Source of the DNA: Telopea speciosissima
Lineage: Eukaryota; Streptophyta; Magnoliopsida; Proteales; Proteaceae
Direction of reading: 5' to 3'
Length of the DNA: 64,000 nt
Assembly: GCF_018873765.1 (NCBI RefSeq)
Contig: NC_057924.1
Location: 3,658,001-3,722,000, forward strand
The notes below the pieces were generated by a model, which saw only the letters and a list, made by a program, of their open reading frames with translations, made no database searches and had not been told where the DNA came from. The position numbers were made by a program, and so were the translations under genes. Position 1 is the stretch's first letter. Each line of letters starts with the position of its first letter. This document shows positions 55,459 through 64,000 of this stretch, piece by piece.

Positions 55459-56870
55459 CAAGGAAGTATGGTGCAAATGCTTGGCAATCTTGGAGGTTAG
55501 GGGCCTATTTGAGAATAGGCAAGTACTATGCAGGATATTGTGGCTGGCCTTTTGTTGGGAAATTTGGACAACCATATAATAAGTCAGGGGTTTGGAGTTA
55601 TGGGAACACAGGAATGTAAATGGGAATGGCTATATAGTAGCAACCATTCATTTCTTTGTGGATCTCCCCCCCCCCCAAAAAAAAAAAAAAAAAATAAAAA
55701 TCCTTTTTTTTTAGTTGGGTGATATATAAGCCCTGGAAAAATACATTTATGCTTCTAGATTTCTTTCCATAATTCTTAAAGTCTTGTTTTAGCTCTCACA
55801 TTGTTCTTGTCTTATTGATTTTAGTGTGCATGGGAGTGTGACTATTAAAGTTTCAATTACTTTGATAAGTTTTTGGATAATATTGGTTTAGAAGTGTATA
55901 AAGTACATGTTCTCCAACTTTTCATGTTCTGTGATTTTTTGTTTGTGGAAAACATGACTGTGAATGCCTCAACCTATAATGTTAAGATTTAAGGATTATA
56001 CTTCCACATAAGAGGCAACAATAATAAGAATAAGAAGCAGCAAGTACCCATATTTTAAAACCTGAACTGAATTGATTTCCTCTCTTTGATAATATTGAAT
56101 CTTGCCCAAACAATCTTTCACCATGACAACTAATTCTTCAAATTTCAGCTAAATGTTATTCAAACATAAACTGAATTGGTTTCTGTTGTGGGGATCTTCC
56201 ATATCAGTATGGCTACCACCATTTATTTCGTGAAAAAAATATTCCCCGAAAATGAACACGTGGTTATAAATGTAGTTTTGTATTTCTTCATCATTTCATT
56301 TATAGGATTGTATTTCTTTGTCGTCTTGTGAAGTTTTTATCATTTATGGCAAATAATCATATTTGAACAGGAGGGACTGAGGAAGAGAATCTAGCCACAT
56401 GATGGGGTTGATGTCCTCTGTGGGTAGCAATAAAACCATTCTTTTTCCAAAAAAGTAGCATCCAAAAATTAATTCGTTACCAAATTTTGTATTGAATTTC
56501 AATAGAAGCAAAAGGATTTATGGATGTATTATCTTTGGACCAGTACACCCAGTTGTGCCACACGGCAGGGCGATGTGGCAATTCTGACCATGAGGGTGAG
56601 TCAAATTTCAGACTCCCATATACCCTCGTATGCATTGCATGCATCCTTTCAGTGGTCCAAACATTTGCGTGCAACTGTGCACTCTCTCGATTGTTCTAGA
56701 TCTTTCAAAGCTTTAATTTACTACATGCCAACTTTGCTTGAGCTGAAACTAGACAAGTGAGCATGGGACCTTGGGATTTACTTATCCACAAAATTTCAGC
56801 CCCATCTGATTTGCCATGTGGCAGAACTAGGAACATAAAATCCACTCACTTTAGTAAATAGTTTTTCTTA
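55459..56870. other. Non-genic stretch
   Basis: AT-rich; a C/A run at about 55669-55694. I see no gene. Confidence 0.4.
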
Positions 56871-56878
56871 CATACAAG

Positions 56879-58653
56879 CATAGTACTATATCTCGCGATA
56901 TATCGGTATCTCGGGCCTACCGAGATATCCGAAATATCCGAGATATCGCGAAATATGACCGAAATATTGCATTTTTTCTGCAATATTTCGGGGTCCATCT
57001 CGGGGTTTTTGGCCATATCTAGGCCGAAACTTCATGGACAGCCTTATTTAAGCTTAATAAACACATTTAAACCATAAAATTGTAAAAATGTGAATTCAAA
57101 TTGGTGTTTTGGGCTTGCACCCTTGATTGACATACGGTCGCCGACCTAATGTATAAATAGTTAAATACACATAGATTAGGCGGTTAATATTTAATAATAG
57201 TATTTAACTTCATCACATATCAAGTTAAAGCCAATACACATTGATGAGTGCCATGATTCTCATAAACTCCATAATATTCAATAACTCGCTTAAAGCCTTA
57301 AAGGCAATACACTAAGTGTCAAAGTTAGTAAGTCACAAGACTCGCAACTCATGAAGTCACAACTCACAAGTTCATAGATCAATGAAATCACAACTTAAGT
57401 TACAAATTACAAGTGCTAAAGCGCTAATAGTAGTTCTTTGTGCCTCCTGGATCAATCCCACTCATGCCTCATTGGAGTCGACGTCCATTGCTCTCTGTTT
57501 GAAGGACATATGTGGACCACGGTATGGAATCGGAGAAGAAACGAGTGTAGTCATCCACAAGTGTCACGTAAATGGAATCATCAACATCTGTAGGTAACCT
57601 ATCCTAGGATATAAACTAGGGTTACCAATCGATCCGATCCGTGAAGAAGATGATCCTTGTGATATGATGTTGGCGCCGGCGCAGAGGCGATGGCATTGGC
57701 GCATGTATGGTGGTGAGGTTGGTAGTTAGGTCCGCTAGGGTATGCAAAGATGTTATTTACAAAAGATGATCAGTATGTCCCTGGGGTGGGGGTAGTCATA
57801 GTCCCCTACCCCACTAAAGCTCCCATATGATGATGATCCATATCTATATCCATCGTAAGGTTGTGATGCACCATAATCCGATGCCAATGGAGTGGTATGT
57901 GCGAAAATTAAAATAATTATTTAAGAGCAGAAAAATAAATCCGACACCGTGAAGCCGTAGATCGGCCATTGGTGTCTAACATATATTTAATTCATTACCA
58001 TCTAAGTCATATTACCCCTAATTATTTCCTATTTTAATTGTAGGAAAATGAATTTTAAAACCAGAAAAAAAAAAAAAAATACATATGGAAAAAAATTTCG
58101 ACTTGTGAGGCTATAGATCGGCCTCCGGTGTCTAACATATATTAATATCATCACCATCCAACAAAATTTGTACATAGTCTTTTCAAAAAAATAGTTTTAG
58201 AGGAATAGAATTTACCTTAAATAGTGGAAAAAGCTTGGATGATGAGCTTAGATGACCCTCCGATGAGTTTACCGCGAAAATCCGACAACAATGTGCTTGA
58301 ACAATGGCTAGAGTGTTGGATGAGAGCTTGGAAGAGTGGAAGAATAGGCAAAGACTGAAATTCCTTAGCAAATGCAGCTCTCGGTCGAAATATGGACCGA
58401 AATTTGCGAAATATTGTATTAAAGCCCCCTTCACGTGACACTTTAAGCCAAAATACCATATTTCGTCGATATCTCACGAGATATCGAGATATTGTCGATA
58501 TCTCACGAGATATCGTCGATATCTCACGATATCTCACGAGATATCGACGAAATATGGTATTTTTTCATTTCGACCTGATTTCGCATCTCGTAAGCTCGAG
58601 ATATACGAAATTAAGCGATATTTCGGCGAAATATCGCGAGATTTTGAACCATG
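56879..58653. mobile_element. hAT-like element, 1,775 bp, with palindromic ATATCTCG word arrays
   Basis: Perfect 8-bp target-site duplication CATACAAG at 56871-56878 and 58654-58661. The terminal inverted repeat is about 28 bp: CATAGTACTATATCTCGCG on the left and CATGGTTCAAAATCTCGCG inverted on the right. Subterminal regions are dense arrays of GATATCTC, GAGATATCG and CGAAATAT words, including near-perfect palindromes CGATATCTCACGAGATATCG repeated around 58478-58540. No transposase domain was recognised. The interior (57.3-58.4 kb) contains two related blocks (GATCGGCC followed by GGTGTCTAACATATATT at about 57962 and 58111). It probably depends on a transposase elsewhere. Confidence 0.75.
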
Positions 58654-58661
58654 CATACAAG

Positions 58662-60072
58662 TCATTCAAAAATTACCTTTCTGTTTTTGAGACAACTCCT
58701 GTAAAAAGAGTTTCTTGAAACAATAGAAACCTAAAGAAATGGAGAAACTCCGGAGTCACACTCAGAAACTAGACAACTAAAATTCCTTACACCTACGTTC
58801 TCCTTCTATCTCAACTATTTAGACCTTTCTTTTACTTCCCTTAAGACCTCTTGTTAACCTAGGGTTCATTGATCACCTATATTTTGTGCCAAATTGATAT
58901 CAAAGCCAAATCTAATCCATCACATGCCCAAGACCATGGAGTAGAGACAAATCAATCCCATCAAGGCATGAAAGATTCATATGGTGATTAAGCAAGTTAC
59001 GTTGATTAAATCCTTAAATTACGGTTTGGTTAATTAATCTTAGCTATGAATCTTCACTTACCTTCTCCCCCCCCCCCCCCAAAAAAAAAAAAAAACGATA
59101 TACAGAAAGTAGAGGGGATGCCCTCCAATGGGGGAAGATAAGTATAAGTAGGTCTGCATTTCTCCAGAAAGACTTTCAATACTTTCTCCATTTAAACTAC
59201 TTTTTCATCCCAAAGACTTAGAGAAATTTTCCCCTTTTGTTACATAGGAATGAGATAAACTTTCTAATTGTCCTTCACAATCAAACCTAACATACTTGTT
59301 GCTCGTGTTCTCCCCTTCTCTTTCATCAATTTATTTATTTTATTTCTCTTGGAAGCTGTGATCAGCCTAAGATTAGTTAGCATTATACCAGTTTCCATGT
59401 CTCTTGAGGAAACTACAAGCACTATTTAATTTACATTACAATAATAGTACCCCAGGCATTTGCTTTTCCCAGTGGGTTGCTCACTTGCTCCATACAAAAC
59501 TTATGTTGAAACATATAAAATGCATAAACAGTGAGTTTTGATGATGATACTCCCACAGTTGAAGAACCAATCCAATTAAAGGAAACATATTATTGAAAGG
59601 CTTGTTATAAAATAAAAAAAAACCAATAAGGAGTGCAAAGTCACAAAAGGGACATGAAGCTTCATAAATAAACATCTTTACACTTCAAGATGGAATTAAA
59701 TCAGATCATAAGCACATGGAGGTCAGAAAAATATAGAAATAAAAACTAAAATATAATGTAAAATAAATAATAAAAAGCATCAACATCGCAAACAAATCTT
59801 AGAGCACTTGAAGTGTTAAAATCCATTGTGAAGTACTCAAGTCCAAAATCTTTTGAGTAAAAACACACCTGTGTCCTGTTGACACCCAATTCCTCTACTT
59901 CATAAGAAGAAATTAAAATAAGAACCCCATCAACACAAGTAACTAAAAACTGCAAAAAGGTGATCATCCCTTTCTTTCTCCATTTCGAAGCCATGGAAAT
60001 ATGGTAAGTTAAGGAACAAACATGGAGGCAATCCTTTGAAACCATCAAGCAGGCTGCACACCTCATTTCAAG
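58662..60072. other. Non-genic stretch; 3' flank of the CLMP1-like gene
   Basis: The part next to 60072 is presumably the 3' UTR of the minus-strand gene. The rest is AT-rich, with a C/A run at about 59067-59094. Open frames at 59481-59675 and 59746-60066 have no domains. Confidence 0.4.
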
Positions 60073-62427
60073 TCATGTTTCTATATGCTTGGCCCCATCC
60101 TTACAATCTGATTCAGTACTGGCATTGGTACTTGGGTTTGATACCTTTTTGTCCTCTCCTTCGACCCCATCAGCATTAGATGCATGGTTCTTTAGCACCA
60201 CTGAAATATCAGCTTCAGAAGCCCCGGCAAGCTTAAACCTTTCTACAGCTGTATCCAGATTCTTCTTCCAGCCATCAAAACCAAGTTTAAACTCAACCTG
60301 AGACCGCTCAAAAAGCATGTTGCCCCAAAAGAGATGTATCTGAGATCTCATCACAGTAGCTTGTTCTGCTGCTTCATCTGCAGAAACCTCCCCAGTACCC
60401 CCATTCCCAGATGGCCCACCATCAACATTTGATCCTTGCTTCTTCCTTCTTTTCAAGAGGTCATCCTTTTTGTTGGCACTTGGGTCTTTCAGCTCAATAG
60501 CCCTCTGTTCCTCTAACTTCTCCCACATTTCAGTTGCAGCCTTCATCTTCTCTTCAGCATTATCAAATAGCTTGATTGTCTCTGTAGAATCCCAACATGC
60601 AAGATCAGTCTTATTTGCTAAAGCAAAGGACCAGTGAAGCTTCGCAGTCTCAAAATGTTGTTGTCCCAATGCAAGTAACCCCTCATAGAAGTCTGGTTTG
60701 ATCCGGAGAGCCTCTTCATATTTCTGCCCAGCTAAAGAATATTTTTCACGTACCCAGTCATATGCTGATTGAAGCTGGGCGGCCATCAACTCCTTTGCTG
60801 CTGAATCATCCAAAGGTATCCGCTTTCTTGCTGCACACATGTGAACGTTCCCCCAGTTGAAGAAAGCCAGAGCAGCTACTTCTTGGAACTTAGAAGCAGC
60901 CATGTCAAAGAGGCTTTGAGCCTCCTCGCTTGTCACTGTTTCCTCAAGAGCCTCGGAACAGAGCTCCATCCCGAGCTCATGTAAGTCAACATGGGCATCG
61001 GGGTCGACACCCACATGGGTCCGGAACAACTGGGCAAACTCAAATAACCAATCATCTATCTCAACCTCTTTGCATTCGGTATCATCCGCAACTCCCGACT
61101 TCTCCTTCAGAGCTTCTTGCTCAGTGTTTACAATCTCATTATCCACAACTTCCACCACAGAATCACCAGCTGAAGAACGCGATCCAGTATCATCTCCCTT
61201 GGCCACCTCGTTCTCCACGGGCTTCTCTTCCTCTTCTTCCATGAGCTGTGGTTCCTGCTCAGGATTCACCTCGACAATATGCAACCTCAGCATCCCCAAA
61301 CCATTGGCTTTCTCTGTTTCACTTTCCTTCGGTGGAAGGATATCCACAGAAGACTCTGCTAACCTAAGTTCACCAGTACAGGTGATGGTCACCAAATCAC
61401 CATCAGCGTCCTTGTACTTGATCAGAACTGATTTGGAGGACGGAAACCGTGAACCCACAACCTCCCTCAACATTCTGAAATTGCAATTGGCAGGCATCTG
61501 GGCAAGCCTGATATCATGGTCATAGACGAGTTTTAATGGCCTCCATCGGATGGCAACCGATTCTGAGGCCTGCCTATTAACGGGCAATGACAATGAGGAT
61601 GGTGAAGAAGTAGAAGACTGAACCTTTGTGTTATCCTTAATCGAATCAGGAGCGGATTCGGAAGAAGCTTTCGAAGGCTTCAAAATAGATTTCGGCTGCT
61701 GAGTTTTCAGCTCGGCACCATCTTCAGCAACGAGGAGCTGGGCCTTCTCAGCTTCGTTACCAGGCGACGTCGCCGCTCCCACCCCCAATGCTGTAGCCTT
61801 CTTAGGAGCCGGCCGGGCCGGCAAGCAAGGGCCGAGGCCGGCAATTGGAGCACCACGAACAGCAGAAGCGCCGAGGGCAGCAGGAGAAGGTCGGCTCTGG
61901 AGATCCTGCTGGGCTTCCTGGCGAGGCCCGAGCGCAACCCGCAAGCGACGGGCAATCTCCAAAGCGTCTCGGTGATTGGGATCAGAAGCCAAAAGGGACT
62001 GCACATCCTGCATCGCCATTTCGTACTTACCAAGACCCTCGAAAGCCCTGGCACGACGGAGGAGGGCTCGGCCGAATCGGGGCTGGACCTGCAGAGCAAG
62101 AGAGCAATCGGCGATGACAGTTTCGTAATCGATGGGCTTCATTTGCATCAGGCAAGCAGCACGGTTGCTGAGGAAGACGGCACGGTCCGGGTGGGACTTG
62201 GGAGTGAGGCGAATAGCGTTGTCGTACTGTTCGAAAGCACCCGCATAGTCTTTGGCCTGGAATCGTTTGTTCCCTATTTCTTTGAGCTCGTGGGCTCGTT
62301 TCAAGAAGATTGAGGAATCCAAATCAACCACTCCATTAGCAGCTGATACAGGGGGATCACCCGTGACTGTGTTACCATTCCCACCACCGTTACCACCCTT
62401 CTTCTTCCTCCCTCCCGACTTCCCCAT
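60073..62427 (-). CDS. CLMP1: CLMP1/PHOX-type TPR and PB1 domain protein, 784 aa
   Basis: Orthologue-like to Arabidopsis CLUMPED CHLOROPLASTS 1, a cytosolic co-chaperone-like protein of the TPR-PB1 (PHOX) family needed for normal chloroplast separation. Uninterrupted minus-strand frame. N-terminal basic start MGKSGGRKKKGG; TPR domain about 41-154 (KRAHELKEIGNKRFQAKDY, SNRAACLMQM, RALLRRARAF); linker with LQSRPSPAALGASA and GPIAGLGPCLP-like sequence; PB1 domain about 293-387 (WRPLKLVYDHDIRLAQMP, then LIKYKDADGDLVTIT, the acidic OPCA-like motif); acidic stretch; C-terminal helical repeats (FFNWGNVHMCAARKR, KYEEALRIKPDFYEG, IHLFWGNMLFERSQVE). I chose the ATG at 62427 because MGKSGGRKKK is the family start. 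An in-frame ATG at 62520 would add 31 non-family residues and is more likely leader sequence. Complete. Confidence 0.95.
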   Translation of the reverse strand: MGKSGGRKKKGGNGGGNGNTVTGDPPVSAANGVVDLDSSIFLKRAHELKEIGNKRFQAKDYAGAFEQYDNAIRLTPKSHPDRAVFLSNRAACLMQMKPIDYETVIADCSLALQVQPRFGRALLRRARAFEGLGKYEMAMQDVQSLLASDPNHRDALEIARRLRVALGPRQEAQQDLQSRPSPAALGASAVRGAPIAGLGPCLPARPAPKKATALGVGAATSPGNEAEKAQLLVAEDGAELKTQQPKSILKPSKASSESAPDSIKDNTKVQSSTSSPSSLSLPVNRQASESVAIRWRPLKLVYDHDIRLAQMPANCNFRMLREVVGSRFPSSKSVLIKYKDADGDLVTITCTGELRLAESSVDILPPKESETEKANGLGMLRLHIVEVNPEQEPQLMEEEEEKPVENEVAKGDDTGSRSSAGDSVVEVVDNEIVNTEQEALKEKSGVADDTECKEVEIDDWLFEFAQLFRTHVGVDPDAHVDLHELGMELCSEALEETVTSEEAQSLFDMAASKFQEVAALAFFNWGNVHMCAARKRIPLDDSAAKELMAAQLQSAYDWVREKYSLAGQKYEEALRIKPDFYEGLLALGQQHFETAKLHWSFALANKTDLACWDSTETIKLFDNAEEKMKAATEMWEKLEEQRAIELKDPSANKKDDLLKRRKKQGSNVDGGPSGNGGTGEVSADEAAEQATVMRSQIHLFWGNMLFERSQVEFKLGFDGWKKNLDTAVERFKLAGASEADISVVLKNHASNADGVEGEDKKVSNPSTNASTESDCKDGAKHIET

Positions 62428-62940
62428 CTCTCTCCTAAACAGAAAATAATTCCATAAACAATCGACGATAGATTCGTGGGAATTTACGAACCTATAGATT
62501 ATGGATTGGTCTGGTTCCACAAGACTGGAATGGAGAAAAGATAGGTATTAATGCCCCGTTGAAGATAGAGAGGAGTGCGACTGTGCGAGGTACTAATGAG
62601 GGAATTCTGGACAAAAATGGCGATGATATTATGGCGCCCCCAAATGTTCGTAACCCTACAAAGCAAACAGATCCAAGTGTTGTGTTCTTCCAGATACTTC
62701 TCTTTCCCAACATAGTTATCAGATAGCAGCTTTCAGTTTTAGTCCAAACCCCTGGTAGATGTTTGGACTTGGGACTAGGTCTGCTGCTTCTCCGGTTCTC
62801 CCCCACGGCCCCACCATCAAAACCCTAGAATCGGTGCTTCGGATTTTAAACTCGGAATCGGGGTCGAATCCATCTCCGAGATCGGTCTTAAAGCCCTAGA
62901 AATGTTGCCTCAGATCTGAAAACGAACAACAATTCAACCA
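62428..62940 (-). promoter_or_regulatory. Leader and promoter of the CLMP1-like gene
   Basis: The leader contains an in-frame upstream ATG (62520) and a possible splice acceptor TTTCTGTTTAG just before the start codon, so a small 5' UTR intron is possible. Further upstream (62820-62900) there are CCCTAGAA and GAATCGG repeats of unknown role. No other gene is seen. Confidence 0.4.
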
Positions 62941-62959
62941 AATGACTCTTTTTTTTTTT

Positions 62960-63204
62960 GTGTATTTTAAAAAAGCAAAAATTAATAATTGACACGAAAA
63001 ATTGTAAAGCATAGCCTAACAGAGGGCTGGGCTGGGCTGGGCTTAGCCCGAGGCCTCAACCCTGGCCCCAACCTGACTCTACCACAAGGCTTGAAAATTT
63101 CAACCTTAACTTGCCCTCAGCGTTGAAAAAACCAGTCCAAGCCTTGTTCGGGTTCAAGGCAGGTCAAGACAGGCTCGGGCTGATAGGGCCAAACTTAAAA
63201 CCCT
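62960..63204. repeat. Dispersed GGGCC-word repeat, copy 3
   Basis: AATTGTAAAGCATAGCCTAAC followed by GGGCTGGGCTGGGCTTAGCC and ending GGGCCAAACTTAAAACCC. It aligns with the right half of copy 1 (8.2-8.37 kb). Confidence 0.55.
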
Positions 63205-63967
63205 AGGATCAAAGAGTCCTCCCCCGAAACCCATTATGGGGCACTCTCCCATTCTGCCCTTTAGTTCTATTGTGTGCAGGATTGGATCAGATCGTGGAAG
63301 GGAAATCTCAACAGCAACACTATAATTCTTGATTATAAAAATAACTAGCCAATCATAACCTTAGTTATAAACTCAATGAAAAAGGTTCTCTGAGCCGATG
63401 GCATACACTGTGCAGCTATGCCTCTTATTATTTTATGATATTAACTTGAATGATGGATGCAAGCTTAAATCAAGTCTGTAGTTCTATTCCTTTTGGGATT
63501 GGTGTGTGGTTTGTGTGATTACACTTTCATTAAAAAAAAAAAGAAGTCTATAGTTCTATTGTCGTGCGAGCAAGCCATCTAACTGAAAAGGTCATCCATG
63601 ACATTCACCCATAATACTTCAGAAGTTCTCACTTTACATTTCCAATCTCTATACACACATATTCGAAAACTTTCATCCAAGGTTTTTTTTTATTTTTGTA
63701 TGTGTGTGTGTGTGTGTGTGTGTGTTGTGGGGGAGGGGGGAGGAATAAATTCAAGGATCTATTGGGGTATGAAAGTGTCGATTATAACATAGAGGGTATG
63801 AAAGTGTCGATTATAACATAGAGGGTTATCGTTGGGCTTTAGAGATTTATCTGTCCACAACTCCGATCTTCTTTCAAAAGTAGCATGGCGCTTATGGAGT
63901 CAACCTATCACGTTATGGGCTTTTTTTTACAGAAACCTCTAGTTGCCTCAATGGTCAAATCCAAAGT
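63205..63967. other. Non-genic stretch with (GT)n run
   Basis: A (TG)n microsatellite at about 63700-63725 is followed by a G-rich tract. A 28-30 bp direct duplication (GGGTATGAAAGTGTCGATTA) occurs at about 63765 and 63794. No gene. Confidence 0.5.
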
Positions 63968-64000
63968 TCTAAAACTCGGGTTTCGACCAATCAGAAAACG
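63968..64000. mobile_element. Start of a TTTCGA-word element, cut by window end
   Basis: AGTTCTAAAACTCGGGTTTC matches the inverted right end of the 2236-3337 element. The rest lies outside the window. Confidence 0.45.

Noticed and set aside
62428-62520. Upstream start of the CLMP1-like gene (31 extra residues)
   Set aside because: MGKSGGRKKK is the family N-terminus. The extension resembles leader or intron sequence.

Overview
The window is nuclear DNA of a flowering plant. It carries intronless lectin receptor kinases, an ACC oxidase with plant-type GT-AG introns, a CLMP1/PHOX co-chaperone, Ty1/copia and Ty3/gypsy elements, an Au-type SINE and many short DNA transposons, in an AT-rich background. 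The species cannot be read from the sequence; a dicot or other broad-leaved lineage is an inference.

Layout. 0-5 kb: non-genic, with MITE-like hairpins, a tRNA-like SINE remnant and word-rich hAT-like elements. 5.0-6.3 kb: a RING E3 ligase gene with a probable 5' UTR intron. 6.6-10.5 kb: a LINE 3' end, a GGGCC-word repeat, an LTR-like block and hairpin MITEs. 10.6-37.0 kb: a tandem cluster of clade IV-like L-type lectin receptor kinases (LecRK). It holds two intact copies (16.5-18.6 and 34.96-36.98 kb), one copy frameshifted in the kinase domain (29.55-31.59 kb) and two 5' fragments (10.6 and 20.9 kb). The copies are separated by transposons: an LTR block joined to a copia 3' half, LINE ends, a long-TIR MULE and a nearly full-length gypsy element. 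37-45 kb: no genes, but several short elements with recognisable target-site duplications (TSDs). 45.3-46.7 kb: a complete three-exon ACC oxidase. 47-60 kb: mostly non-genic, with an RTE LINE, two unassigned candidate exons and a 1.78 kb hAT-like element with a perfect 8-bp TSD. 60.07-62.43 kb: a complete CLMP1-like gene on the minus strand.

How the genes relate. The LecRK copies share upstream blocks, including WRKY-type TTGAC cores, and look like a birth-and-death immune-receptor array. ACC oxidase makes ethylene, the RING protein is a probable ubiquitin ligase and the CLMP1-like protein is a TPR/PB1 co-chaperone; nothing suggests these three act together.

The most unusual signal is a set of short, non-coding, probably hAT-related elements with 8-bp TSDs. 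Their ends consist of degenerate repeats of short, mostly palindromic words, with a different word in each group. A second set of foldback MITEs has 9-10 bp TSDs (Mutator-like). All boundaries, alignments and TSDs were read by eye and need computational confirmation.
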